Notes: a model not told the origin generated them from the letters alone. DNA of 32,692 nt from CAYSVN01 sp964434585 (GCA_964434585.1 CAYSVN010000008.1:1-32692), one strand, 5' to 3'. Shown: positions 8,110 to 16,798, numbered from the stretch's first letter. Translations and numbers: made by a program.

Positions 8110-9786
8110 TTACCCACTAAATTCCTGCTCGTACACGTCTTTATCCCAAACGATCCAACCAGAGTCTGGAGGAATAGTTGTTTTAATAGCTTTACCAGTT
8201 TTATCGCAAGTACGATCGTAAAGTTTTGGTTTACCAATTTTATCAAAACGTTCATCAAATCGATTGTTATAGGTCATCCTTGGCAATGGAGCATTAAACT
8301 TTTTATAACGACTAATCTCTGTACTTGTTAAACGAAACGGTTTTCCTGATTGTTTACAGGTTAAGATCATCGAATCTTTGTTTTCAGGATACGTATCAAC
8401 ATAATCATCTATTTCTTGGTCACCCAAAACACTCGTTGCATCCTGCTCTTGCCACTGAAGACCTTGGCTAAGAGCATCATCTTTTGAAAGAGGAAATAAT
8501 CGATAAGAATGCGATTTATTATAGGGAATATAACAAGTGTTAGCATTAAAGTATTCGCCCCAATCACCATCAGTACGCATTTTTTCAATAATTTTTGGAA
8601 CAAGAGTCTCATATTCCTCTTTAGAATATTGTTTATTAAAAATACAATATTGTTTGTAATTCAAGCCTACACATCCAAAACAATCCTTACTTTGGAAACA
8701 ATATCGACAATACATTAAATTATTGCAACCATTCCAACATGATTCACAAAAAAGAAGATTACTAGAATTATTGCCACAAACAGAAGACTCATACGTAAGC
8801 TCCACATTGTTACCAAAAACACTATGGTCCATACAGTCTTTTGCATTTGCAACCACATAATAACAATGGCGCATACTTTCACCTGCTGAAACAAAAAAAC
8901 TTTCATGAACATCTTTACTGTTTTGAATCATGTCTCCAGTAACATTTTCTGAATTAGTATTTAATGCATGAGGCCTAGGATGCGTCTGCCAAAAATCTAA
9001 GCAGCGCTTGTAAATCACGGCCCTTTGTGAGTAAGATGAAAGATTTAATTCATTAATTCTAGAAAAATATTCCTCTTCACTTAACTGCTCATTAAACATT
9101 TGGAATTTTGCATTACGTAAATTTACACAACCAAAGCAATGTTCGCAATTCCTACAATTCATCAAAAAATAGCTATCTCGACAGTTTTCAGCATGAAAAG
9201 AGCTCTGAACATTATAACATCCTTCACACGCAATACATTCATAGCAAAGCTCACAATGATAAGATTGCGTACATTCAAGTAAATCACGCCCATACCAACA
9301 AATTTCTGAGCTCATACAGTCTTCAACGTCAATTGCACCAAACATAAGGTAGCAATTTTTCATATAATCACCATTATTACAATACTCACTATTTTCAACA
9401 TTTAATACAGAACGAGCAGGTCGAGGCACCTCTTTTGAAAGCTCGTGCATTTGAGCAAAAACAGATTGAGTGGCATTAAAGTCTCTTCCGTATGTAATTG
9501 CATCCCAATCGCTACCATAATAATACTCATTTTCATAAACTGGAAATGGAACATCAGGTGGCCATCCCGAATAACTTTTTTTACCGGTATCATCAATGGT
9601 TCTATAATAAATATAGCCCTGATTTCGATTAACAAGCCTACGTTGTAAACGACAAGCAGGGCAATGCGTCGGTGCTGGCACTTGCTGTTTCACTCCATTA
9701 AAAACTGGGCTTACTTTATCGTAGAACGCTAAATCTTCATCAGTAATCTCAAAATTTGCCTGGCATTTAACACATTGGTTATTCAT
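8110..9786 (-). CDS. P4: Cys-rich zinc-ribbon/repeat protein, EFSG subtype
   Basis: 558 residues from ATG 9786, about 34 Cys. A longer frame starting at 9840 exists, but its extra residues (ILRQAQDD...) are the translation of a dispersed repeat and lie upstream of the -10, so it is rejected. Zinc module C5/C8 and C42/C45 (CPACR); third Cys missing as in P3 (YYRTIDDTG). Repeat blocks end FGCVNLRNAKFQMFNEQ and FGCVGLNYKQYCIFNKQ. C-terminus of the EFSG subtype. P4 is closest to P3 (shared SxWPPxxPFPVYxNEYY and VPRPARS) and lies just upstream of it in the same orientation, so the two are probably a tandem duplication. Confidence 0.95.
   Translation of the reverse strand: MNNQCVKCQANFEITDEDLAFYDKVSPVFNGVKQQVPAPTHCPACRLQRRLVNRNQGYIYYRTIDDTGKKSYSGWPPDVPFPVYENEYYYGSDWDAITYGRDFNATQSVFAQMHELSKEVPRPARSVLNVENSEYCNNGDYMKNCYLMFGAIDVEDCMSSEICWYGRDLLECTQSYHCELCYECIACEGCYNVQSSFHAENCRDSYFLMNCRNCEHCFGCVNLRNAKFQMFNEQLSEEEYFSRINELNLSSYSQRAVIYKRCLDFWQTHPRPHALNTNSENVTGDMIQNSKDVHESFFVSAGESMRHCYYVVANAKDCMDHSVFGNNVELTYESSVCGNNSSNLLFCESCWNGCNNLMYCRYCFQSKDCFGCVGLNYKQYCIFNKQYSKEEYETLVPKIIEKMRTDGDWGEYFNANTCYIPYNKSHSYRLFPLSKDDALSQGLQWQEQDATSVLGDQEIDDYVDTYPENKDSMILTCKQSGKPFRLTSTEISRYKKFNAPLPRMTYNNRFDERFDKIGKPKLYDRTCDKTGKAIKTTIPPDSGWIVWDKDVYEQEFSG
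8114..8182. repeat. 69-bp exact match to the 3' end of P3
   Basis: Partner of 6309-6377. Confidence 0.85.
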
Positions 9787-9792
9787 AAATAA

Positions 9793-9798
9793 AGTATA
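9793..9798 (-). promoter_or_regulatory. Extended -10 of P4 (leaderless)
   Basis: TGT followed by TATACT on the minus strand, ending 6 bases before ATG 9786. The same arrangement, base for base (TTATACTTTATTTATGAATA), occurs before P9. Confidence 0.7.
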
Positions 9799-9811
9799 AC
9801 ATAAAAAAACC

Positions 9812-9865
9812 GTGTCATCCTGAGCCTGCCGAAGGATCACGGTTCGGCAAGCTCACCGAGACACC
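9812..9865. repeat. Dispersed palindromic repeat (TCCTGAG family)
   Basis: Begins GTGTCATCCTGAGC and ends GCTCACCGAGACACC. GAGCCTGCCGAA pairs with TTCGGCAAGCTC apart from small bulges, giving a long hairpin. Located between P4 and the CADD-like gene. Confidence 0.75.
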
Positions 9866-9870
9866 TTCTG

Positions 9871-9896
9871 CCACTATTTACTACTTAGTAATCATC
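9871..9896. repeat. Fragment of the ATTAGTG-family element
   Basis: CCACTATTTACTACTTAGTA and the next six bases resemble the right end of copy 1 (CCACTATTTACTATTCACTA). Degenerate half-copy. Confidence 0.4.
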
Positions 9897-9899
9897 TAC

Positions 9900-9905
9900 T
9901 ATACT
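9900..9905 (+). promoter_or_regulatory. -10 element of the CADD-like gene
   Basis: TATACT; predicted start near 9912, giving a leader of about 23 bases that carries a run of five C and no Shine-Dalgarno motif. Confidence 0.5.
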
Positions 9906-9934
9906 AAAGAACGTAATTTCCCCCTTGTACTCCT

Positions 9935-10570
9935 ATGCCATGCGTAACCGATTTTAACGACTATATTTCTAGCCAAAGCCTTTTAAAACATATGTTTTAT
10001 GTAAAATGGAACGAAGGTGAATTAACACTAGAAGATTTACAAGTATACGTTAAAGAGTACTACCACTTAGCGCGCCATATTCCTAATATGTGTAGCTCTA
10101 TTCGGGATAATGCTAAAACCAAACGACCAGATATGATTGATGCCATTACCCAAAACATGGAGGAAGAAGCTGAACATGCAGACCTATGGTTAACATTTGG
10201 TACAAGCTTAGGGTTAACAAAAAATGAAATTACAGCATATGAACCAAGCGAGACTATGAAAACCGCAGTTAGTGACCTTTGTACACTATGCGATAAATCA
10301 TTCGAGGAAGGTGTAGCTGCTATGTACGCACTAGAATGCGAACTGCCAGAAGTAGCAGAAACAAAAAAGGCTGGCCTTAAAAAATTCTATAACTTAGAAA
10401 GCCACGATGCCCATGTGTACTTTGATGAACACTTAAACGAGGCAAAACACTTACAAGTTTGGATTAAAACTGACGTTAATGACAAGACCGAACAAGCAAT
10501 TCACGACAGTATGAGTGCACAAAACCGTGTACTAGATGCAGTATGCGAGGTTGCAGGTATTAGTTATTAG
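9935..10570 (+). CDS. CADD-like protein, putative self-sacrificing p-aminobenzoate synthase
   Basis: 211-residue all-helical protein of the TenA/PqqC fold, closest in my reading to chlamydial CADD (CT610). The FYVKWNEGELTLEDLQVYVKEYY stretch matches CADD strongly. Tyr22 in FYVKW aligns with Tyr27 of CADD, the residue consumed to make p-aminobenzoate; likely metal ligands are Glu77, His81, Glu134, His166 and His172, with Glu169 where CADD has Asp178. Lys144/Lys145 (AETKKAGL) lie where CADD has its sacrificial lysine. In Chlamydia this di-metal oxygenase replaces the chorismate route to p-aminobenzoate for folate. Function here is by homology, and other TenA-like roles are possible. The only plus-strand enzyme gene in the window; TAG stop. 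Confidence 0.82.
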   Translation: MPCVTDFNDYISSQSLLKHMFYVKWNEGELTLEDLQVYVKEYYHLARHIPNMCSSIRDNAKTKRPDMIDAITQNMEEEAEHADLWLTFGTSLGLTKNEITAYEPSETMKTAVSDLCTLCDKSFEEGVAAMYALECELPEVAETKKAGLKKFYNLESHDAHVYFDEHLNEAKHLQVWIKTDVNDKTEQAIHDSMSAQNRVLDAVCEVAGISY

Positions 10571-10610
10571 CGTACTAAACAAAGTGCCACTAAAATAATC
10601 ATTTAAATAC

Positions 10611-10710
10611 AGTGATTAGTGGTTAGGTTATAGTAATTAGTGTCCACCTTTAACATTCAACAAGATTTGTTGTTTTTATACTGGAACACTAATCACTAAC
10701 CACTATTCAC
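10611..10710. repeat. MITE-like inverted repeat, ATTAGTG family, copy 2
   Basis: Left arm 10611-10645 (AGTGATTAGTGGTTAGG ... TTAGTGTCC), right arm 10683-10710 (GGAACACTAATCACTAACCA...). The arms and parts of the centre match copy 1 at 7999-8105. It lies between the CADD-like gene and P5, whose ends converge, so it could also act as a bidirectional terminator hairpin. Confidence 0.75.
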
Positions 10711-10750
10711 TTTTCAAGACTTTCAAAAAACCATGAAACTAAACTAAAAC

Positions 10751-12433
10751 CTAATACACTTCCTTAAGGTAACATTCTTCACAGTAAATAAGCCCAGGAT
10801 AGCCTGGTGCGTAACTACTTTTAATGGTTTTTCCGCATTTATCACAAGGGCGACTATGTAAAAAGTGTGGATTACGCTGCTTACGTAAACGCAACTGGCG
10901 TTCGTCTGGGTGTAGGCGAGGTAAGGTGATATTTTGCTGACGATAAAACTCTAATTCTTGTTTAATAATTTTAAATAAACGACCAGTAACAGGGCATTCA
11001 ATCGCCCAGTTTAAAACATCATCTGGCACATCAGTAATGCGCTCTGGTAATTGATCTGCTGGAATAATTTTATCAGACGTTGGTGCACTTTTTTGATAAT
11101 CATGCCAAGTCCAACCACGTTGCAGAGCTACTTCTTTAGCAATAGGTAGCTCCTCAAATGCTACTGATAAATTATAAGCAAAGATATTATGAGCAACACT
11201 AGGCCACCTACCCCACTGCCCATCTAATACCATTTTTGCCATTATTATTGGGAACAGGACTTCGTACTCTTCTTTAGAATACTGCTTGTTTAAAATGCAG
11301 TAAGATTTATTGGTAAGGCCTGCACAGCCAAAGCAATGCTCGCAACCACGCATTTGGTCACAATAGTAAATGTCGCTACTACCATTAATAGAAATACTAA
11401 AAAATATTTTTTGGCTACCTGCCACACTCATGCACTCATACAACGTAGAGGCCTGCATACCACAACGCGAACAGTCCATCATGTCAGTGCCACCCCAACC
11501 ACACATTTGGCAATGCGTACAATCTTGTGCACCTAAAATAATATCAAAACAATTATGGCAACTTTGGCAGTTTTCTAAATAATGCCCACTGCAATCCTCT
11601 GTATTATGTTTATGGCTATACATAGTAGGGACGGTACATTGCCACTCTGTAAATTTTTCCTTAAAACGTTGTAGGCCAGTAAACGTTTGTAAGTTAGCTT
11701 GTACAGCCTCGAATTGCTCTTTGGTAACAGGGGCATTAAAAATGTGGTACTCCTTATGGCGTAAGTTTTTACAACCAATACATTTGGTACAATCATGGCA
11801 ATTGTGTAAAAACCAACTATCCTTACAATTAAGGCAATCTAAACTGTAATTAAGGCCATAACTGCCATCGCAGCCAATACATTGGTAAAGCATTTCGTTG
11901 CCCGTGCTCAATAAACAATCAATACAATTTTTACTTTGAATAACACTATGGCAATGTAAACAGTCTTCCGCCTCAATACAACCACAGCACATATAACAAT
12001 TACGATTATTTAAGCCAAACGTCGTATAATTACTGTTAACACTAGCGGTATCTCTATGCATTGCACGGCGTGGAATATCCATCATTAGTAAATGAAACTG
12101 CTCAAAGAACGACTCTGTTTCACTATAATCACGACCGTAGCTCATCGGATCCCAGTTATCACTATTCCAATACGTATCATTATAAACGGTACATTGGTGC
12201 CCAGGTGGGTACAACGATAAAATAGCTTCGCCAGTAGCATCACATGTTCGCTTAAAAATGTTGCTTTCATTACGCTGAGAAGCTCGACGCTGCTCTCTAC
12301 AAACACTACATTGCTCTGGAACTTGAAAGCTATAACGCGTTGTCCCAACTACCGGAGAAATCTTTTTTAGAAATTTCTGATCACGCTCTGTGACTGTAAA
12401 CTCAGCTTGGCATGTAGTGCAAGTACGCTCCAT
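10751..12433 (-). CDS. P5: Cys-rich zinc-ribbon/repeat protein
   Basis: 560 residues from ATG 12433, about 43 Cys. The longer frame to 12505 adds residues (KISPLSLFKERVGE...) that are a translated intergenic repeat, and is rejected. N-terminal C5/C8, C42/C45 (CSVCR) and RTCDATG. The repeat blocks are especially Cys-dense (for example MCCGC, HNCHDCTKCIGC and CTHCQMCG). The linker is the most divergent in the family (DGQWGRWPSV instead of GEWGEFFP). C-terminal ribbon CDKC-x17-CEEC then YLKEVY. TAG stop. Its extended -10 sits 7 bases before the start, overlapping the edge of the repeat region. Confidence 0.95.
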   Translation of the reverse strand: MERTCTTCQAEFTVTERDQKFLKKISPVVGTTRYSFQVPEQCSVCREQRRASQRNESNIFKRTCDATGEAILSLYPPGHQCTVYNDTYWNSDNWDPMSYGRDYSETESFFEQFHLLMMDIPRRAMHRDTASVNSNYTTFGLNNRNCYMCCGCIEAEDCLHCHSVIQSKNCIDCLLSTGNEMLYQCIGCDGSYGLNYSLDCLNCKDSWFLHNCHDCTKCIGCKNLRHKEYHIFNAPVTKEQFEAVQANLQTFTGLQRFKEKFTEWQCTVPTMYSHKHNTEDCSGHYLENCQSCHNCFDIILGAQDCTHCQMCGWGGTDMMDCSRCGMQASTLYECMSVAGSQKIFFSISINGSSDIYYCDQMRGCEHCFGCAGLTNKSYCILNKQYSKEEYEVLFPIIMAKMVLDGQWGRWPSVAHNIFAYNLSVAFEELPIAKEVALQRGWTWHDYQKSAPTSDKIIPADQLPERITDVPDDVLNWAIECPVTGRLFKIIKQELEFYRQQNITLPRLHPDERQLRLRKQRNPHFLHSRPCDKCGKTIKSSYAPGYPGLIYCEECYLKEVY

Positions 12434-12440
12434 GGACTGG

Positions 12441-12446
12441 AGTATA
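12441..12446 (-). promoter_or_regulatory. Extended -10 of P5 (leaderless)
   Basis: TGC followed by TATACT on the minus strand, ending 7 bases before ATG 12433. Confidence 0.65.
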
Positions 12447-12457
12447 GCAGAAAAAAA

Positions 12458-12555
12458 CCTCTCCCCAACCCTCTCCTTAAATAAGGAGAGGGGGCTAATT
12501 TTCAAAAACTAATTAGCTCCTCTCCCGCTTGGCGGGAGAGGCTGGGAGAGGGTTC
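12458..12555. repeat. Nested palindromic repeat (CTCTCCC/GGGAGAG)
   Basis: Outer arms CCTCTCCCCAACCCTCTCC and GGGAGAGGCTGGGAGAGGGT are near reverse complements. Inside are a perfect 10-bp hairpin, CCTCTCCCGC-TTG-GCGGGAGAGG, and a second hairpin, CTCTCC...GGAGAG. G/C-rich against the AT-rich background. It fills the gap between P6 and P5 and may end P6 transcripts. Similar elements are dispersed in many bacterial genomes. Confidence 0.75.
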
Positions 12556-14225
12556 TAACCACTAAATTCTTGCTCATAAACATCTTTGTCCCACACAATC
12601 CAAGGGGTTTCAGGAGAAATATTAGTATGAATCGTCTTGCCACTTTTTGGACATGTGCGTTCAAACAGAGCTGGAGGACCATAGTAAGCTGCGCGCGAAT
12701 TAATACGTTCGTCATACGTTGTACGTGGCAATGGCGCATTAAGCATTCTAAGCATACTAATTTCACGAGCCGAAATATTAAATATTTTACCAGACTTTGT
12801 ACTGGTAGTAACAATACTTTCATCAGTTTGTGGTAAGCCATCAGGCAGTTCAGCAATCTTTTGATTATGATCTGCTTGAGTTTCTTCAAGCCACTCTAGC
12901 CCATCGGCATTAACCTCAGTTTTAGTTAAAGGATACAATCGCTGGGCAAAACTTTGATTATATGGTGTGGCCGAAAGCTCCATCGGAAAAAATTCTCCCC
13001 ATTCCCCCATGCTACGCATATGCTCAATAATTTTTGGAACAAGACTGTTATATTGCTCTTCGGTATACTGTTTATTTAAAATACAGTACTGCTTTTTTTG
13101 TAGAGCAACACAGCCAAACAAGTCAGAAACTCCTACGCAAAACGAACTATATAACAAGTTAGTAACATTCCCCCAGCAATTATGTGTAAACTGTAAATTG
13201 TTAGCATCAACGCCACAAACAGAGCATTCATACGTTAGCTCACAACGGATACCAACATTATTATGATCCATCATATCTTTACAGTCTTCCCGAATGGTAT
13301 GGCAGTATCGAACATTTTCTGCACCAGAGGTAATAAAACAATGATGCACATCATTACACTCGCGTAAAAAATTACCAGTTGAATTTTCATAACTCATTCC
13401 AAATACATGTGGTCTAGGATGTTGTATAAAAAAATCTTCACAACGCTTAGCAATTGCTTGACGCTGACTATAACTCGATAAATCTAGCTCTGCCATGCGC
13501 TGCTCATATTCCTCTTTCGTAAGCTGTTCATTAAACATACAGTATTTGGCATGGCGTAGATTTACACACCCAAAGCAATACTCACACGAGTTACAATTTA
13601 ATAAAAAATAACTATGACGCGAGCCAATGCAGAACTGTGAACTCTGTAATCCGTAACATTGGAAACACGACGTGCAGTCGTAACACAGTTCGCAGTTAGG
13701 AATACCATTACAATCTAAACAATCTTTAGAAAACCAAGGATCTTCGCAGCAAAGACAATCTTCTGTTTCCGTAGCATTAAAAACCAGATAACAATTACGA
13801 ATCGCTGTTGCATTATTACTGTAATCACTATTTTCATCTTTAGAAATACTGCGCGCAGGATGAGTAGACGCATTACGTACTTCTGTAAATTGTTCAAAAA
13901 ATGATCGATTAAAATCGTAATCTTGTGCACCAGCATGCATGTCATACTCTATATTCCACCAGCGGTCATTATGGATAACCGGAAACGGTGCATTATTATT
14001 CCACATCGAAAAAATAGCCTCCCCCGTTATGCTATCTGGTCGCTGATACACATAAATTTGGTTACGATGTGCGGTCCGCCGTTGCAGCCGACAATCTGGA
14101 CAGTGGGTTGGTGGCGGTAACATTACTTTTTTACCACCAAATTCAGGACTTAATTTTTCAAGCAAGGCTAAATCTTCACTGTAAACTATAAAGTCCGCCT
14201 GACATTTAGCACATACTTTTTGCAT
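12555..14225 (-). CDS. P6: Cys-rich zinc-ribbon/repeat protein, EFSG subtype
   Basis: 556 residues, about 34 Cys. N-terminal C5/C8, C42/C45 (CPDCR); third Cys lost (YVYQRPDSITG). Repeat blocks end FGCVNLRHAKYCMFNEQ and FGCVALQKKQYCILNKQ; linker EWGEFFP. The C-terminal module is degenerate (TTSTKSGKIF lacks the usual Cys) and the tail is RTCPKSG...PWIVWDKDVYEQEFSG as in P3 and P4, although P6 is separated from them by two genes and is less similar. It begins 17 bases after the clpB stop and has its own -10 in that gap, so it may be read both alone and by read-through from the heat-shock gene. Confidence 0.95.
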   Translation of the reverse strand: MQKVCAKCQADFIVYSEDLALLEKLSPEFGGKKVMLPPPTHCPDCRLQRRTAHRNQIYVYQRPDSITGEAIFSMWNNNAPFPVIHNDRWWNIEYDMHAGAQDYDFNRSFFEQFTEVRNASTHPARSISKDENSDYSNNATAIRNCYLVFNATETEDCLCCEDPWFSKDCLDCNGIPNCELCYDCTSCFQCYGLQSSQFCIGSRHSYFLLNCNSCEYCFGCVNLRHAKYCMFNEQLTKEEYEQRMAELDLSSYSQRQAIAKRCEDFFIQHPRPHVFGMSYENSTGNFLRECNDVHHCFITSGAENVRYCHTIREDCKDMMDHNNVGIRCELTYECSVCGVDANNLQFTHNCWGNVTNLLYSSFCVGVSDLFGCVALQKKQYCILNKQYTEEQYNSLVPKIIEHMRSMGEWGEFFPMELSATPYNQSFAQRLYPLTKTEVNADGLEWLEETQADHNQKIAELPDGLPQTDESIVTTSTKSGKIFNISAREISMLRMLNAPLPRTTYDERINSRAAYYGPPALFERTCPKSGKTIHTNISPETPWIVWDKDVYEQEFSG

Positions 14226-14231
14226 GATTTC

Positions 14232-14237
14232 ACTATA
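14232..14237 (-). promoter_or_regulatory. Extended -10 of P6 (leaderless)
   Basis: TGT followed by TATAGT on the minus strand, ending 6 bases before ATG 14225, within the 17-base gap to clpB. Confidence 0.6.
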
Positions 14238-14242
14238 ACATA

Positions 14243-16798
14243 TTACGTTAAGATAAGGACATTTTTTTCAACATCAACAGTTACTTTTTGTTGTGTACTA
14301 CCCTGTATAATCAATAACGAAAGTGGATCTAAAATTTCATGCTGGATTAATCGTTTAAGGGGTCGAGCACCAAAACGCGCATCGTATCCTTTGCTTGCCA
14401 AATAATCGATAGCTTTATCTGTAACCACTAATGCAATATCTTGTAATGCTAAACGCTTAGCAACTTTATTAATTTGAAGTTGAACAATACTGTGGATATG
14501 CTGCTCCGACAGCTGGTCAAATGTCACAATTTCATCAATTCTATTTAAAAACTCAGGCTTAAACGAAGCTTGTAACAATTGTTGAATATCATCATCGAGC
14601 ATCTTCGATTTTTTCTCTGCTTCCTCCAATATCAAATGGCTACCAATATTACTGGTCATAATAATAATAGTATTTTTAAAATCTACCGTACGACCTTTAT
14701 TATCTGTTAAACGTCCATCATCAAGTAGTTGTAATAGAATATTAAACGTATCTGGATGTGCTTTTTCTATTTCATCTAATAAAATAATACTATACGGATG
14801 ACGGCGAACTGCCTCTGTAAGCTGACCTCCTTCTTCGTAGCCTATGTACCCAGGAGGTGGACCCACCAAACGTGCGACAGCATGTTTTTCACTATATTCT
14901 GACATATCAATTCTGGTAATTAGCTGATCGTCATTAAACATAAATTCGGCCAGTGCTTTTGCTAGCTCTGTTTTACCAACACCAGTTGGACCCAAGAATA
15001 AAAATGAACCAATAGGCTTACCTTCTTCTTGTAAAGCAGCTCTACTACGTCGTACTGCATTACTTACAGCTTTAATAGCATCATGCTGTCCAATCACACG
15101 TTGACCAATAACATCTTCCATTAGTGCTAGCTTTGCAGATTCTTCTTGCAGCATTTTTGTAACAGGGATACCAGTCCACCGCGCAACAATTTGGGCAATA
15201 TCTTCCTCGGTAACTTCTTCGCGTAGAATACGGCTCCCTTCTTGCATCTTTTCTAGCTTTTGCTTTGCATCTTCCACTTGCTTCTCTAATGCTGGAATGG
15301 TGCTATAACGAATTTCTGCCACTCGTTCTAAGTCACCCAAGCGCTCCGCTTGTTCTGATTCTGCTTTTAAACTATCCATTTTTTTATCAGCATTATTAAT
15401 AATATCAATCACTGATTTTTCATTTTGCCAGCGTGTATCTAATGCCGATTGCTGCTCTTGTAATTCTGCTAAGGTTTTAGAAATTTCTTCTAAGCGTTTT
15501 TTAGAGTCGACATCTTTTTCTTGAGCAAGCGATGTTTTTTCTACCTCTAATTGACGAATTTGACGATCAATTCTATCAAGCTCTGTGGGTTTGCTCGCTA
15601 ATTCAATGCGTAACACTGCAGCGGCTTCATCCATCAAATCGATTGCCTTATCTGGTAAAAAACGATCATTAATATAACGGTCAGAAAGTTCGACAGCTGC
15701 TACCACTGCATTATCTTGAATGCGCACACCATGATGTACTTCGTATTTTTCTTTAATACCACGTAAAATAGAAACTGTATCAATAATACTAGGTGGTTCT
15801 ACCATTACTGGCTGGAATCGACGTTCCAGTGCCGCATCTTTTTCTAAATGTTTACGATATTCATTAAGAGTTGTAGCTCCAATCGTACTGATTTCACCAC
15901 GCGCTAATGCTGGCTTTAGTAAGTTACCAGCATCAGTAGAACCTTCACTCGCGCCAGCCCCTACAATAGTATGTAGCTCATCAATAAATAAAATAATGCC
16001 TCCAGCACTTTCTTTTACTTCATTAATCACAGCTTTTAAACGCTCTTCAAACTCACCACGATACTTTGTACCAGCTAATAGAGATCCTAAATCCAACGAA
16101 AGAATTCTTTTTCCTAACAGCACCTCTGGAACATCACTATCAATAATTTTTTTAGCCAGCCCTTCTACAATCGCAGTTTTACCAGTTCCAGGCTCCCCTA
16201 CCAACACTGGGTTATTTTTACTCCGACGGCTTAGTATTTGCATCACACGGCGAATTTCCTCATCACGACCAATGACTGGGTCAATTTTACCTTCCATTGC
16301 TAGATTTGAAAAATCAATCGTATATTTTTCTAAAGATTGGAAGCTACCTTCTGGGTCTCTACTCGACACCCTTGTAGAACCACGCACCTCTTTTAGTGTT
16401 GTTAAAAAGTCTTTAACAGATACACCCAGTAATGTGGCATTTTTTTCATCGCTTAGAATCGCTAACCATAAATGTTCAGTAGAAATATAGTCGTCCCCCA
16501 TATTCTTAGCATGTTGGTTAGCCTCATCTAATACCAATTTCAACGCTGGAGAAAGAAATGTTTGTACGCTCCCTTCTACTTTCGGTAAAACTGCAAGTGA
16601 CTTTTTGATAGCGTCTTCTAGTTCTGTAGGTACAATGCTCATTTTTGTAAGTACTGCAGGCACCAAACCATCGGGTTGTTTAACAAGAACTAACGCCATA
16701 TGTAATGGATTAAGTGACTGTTGTTTTAGGCGCGTTGCAAGTTCCATTGTCCCTTGTACTGCCTCGGCCGCCTTTGTTGTAAAGTGTTCAAAATTCAT
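14243..16798 (-). CDS. clpB: ATP-dependent disaggregase ClpB
   Basis: 851 residues from ATG 16798 (MNFEHFTTKAAEAVQ); the frame can extend 8 codons upstream into AT-rich promoter DNA, which is less likely. Clp N-domain about 1-140. First AAA+ domain: Walker A GEPGTGKTA at 201-209, Walker B ILFIDELH at 269-276, pore loop KYRGEF near 245, arginine finger ERRF near 325. Coiled-coil middle domain about 405-525, diagnostic of ClpB rather than ClpA or ClpC. Second AAA+ domain: GPTGVGKTE at 603-611, pore GYIGYEEGG near 650, Walker B ILLDEIEKA near 672. It rescues aggregated proteins with DnaK. CIRCE upstream predicts HrcA repression. The only housekeeping chaperone inside the P array. Confidence 0.97.
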   Translation of the reverse strand: MNFEHFTTKAAEAVQGTMELATRLKQQSLNPLHMALVLVKQPDGLVPAVLTKMSIVPTELEDAIKKSLAVLPKVEGSVQTFLSPALKLVLDEANQHAKNMGDDYISTEHLWLAILSDEKNATLLGVSVKDFLTTLKEVRGSTRVSSRDPEGSFQSLEKYTIDFSNLAMEGKIDPVIGRDEEIRRVMQILSRRSKNNPVLVGEPGTGKTAIVEGLAKKIIDSDVPEVLLGKRILSLDLGSLLAGTKYRGEFEERLKAVINEVKESAGGIILFIDELHTIVGAGASEGSTDAGNLLKPALARGEISTIGATTLNEYRKHLEKDAALERRFQPVMVEPPSIIDTVSILRGIKEKYEVHHGVRIQDNAVVAAVELSDRYINDRFLPDKAIDLMDEAAAVLRIELASKPTELDRIDRQIRQLEVEKTSLAQEKDVDSKKRLEEISKTLAELQEQQSALDTRWQNEKSVIDIINNADKKMDSLKAESEQAERLGDLERVAEIRYSTIPALEKQVEDAKQKLEKMQEGSRILREEVTEEDIAQIVARWTGIPVTKMLQEESAKLALMEDVIGQRVIGQHDAIKAVSNAVRRSRAALQEEGKPIGSFLFLGPTGVGKTELAKALAEFMFNDDQLITRIDMSEYSEKHAVARLVGPPPGYIGYEEGGQLTEAVRRHPYSIILLDEIEKAHPDTFNILLQLLDDGRLTDNKGRTVDFKNTIIIMTSNIGSHLILEEAEKKSKMLDDDIQQLLQASFKPEFLNRIDEIVTFDQLSEQHIHSIVQLQINKVAKRLALQDIALVVTDKAIDYLASKGYDARFGARPLKRLIQHEILDPLSLLIIQGSTQQKVTVDVEKNVLILT

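Noticed and set aside
9787..9840. N-terminal extension of P4 (MILRQAQDD...)
   Set aside because: Translated dispersed repeat plus promoter; the -10 lies inside it, and relatives start at the MNNQC-type methionine.
12434..12505. N-terminal extension of P5 (KISPLSLFKERVGE...)
   Set aside because: Translated palindromic repeat upstream of the -10; the MERTC start fits all relatives.
12509..12889. 126-residue frame overlapping the 3' end of P6
   Set aside because: Out-of-frame reading of P6 that runs into the palindromic repeat; no independent support.
15996..16490. Long open frame on the plus strand opposite clpB
   Set aside because: A shadow of the clpB coding frame; low-complexity Ser/Pro-rich translation with no family features.
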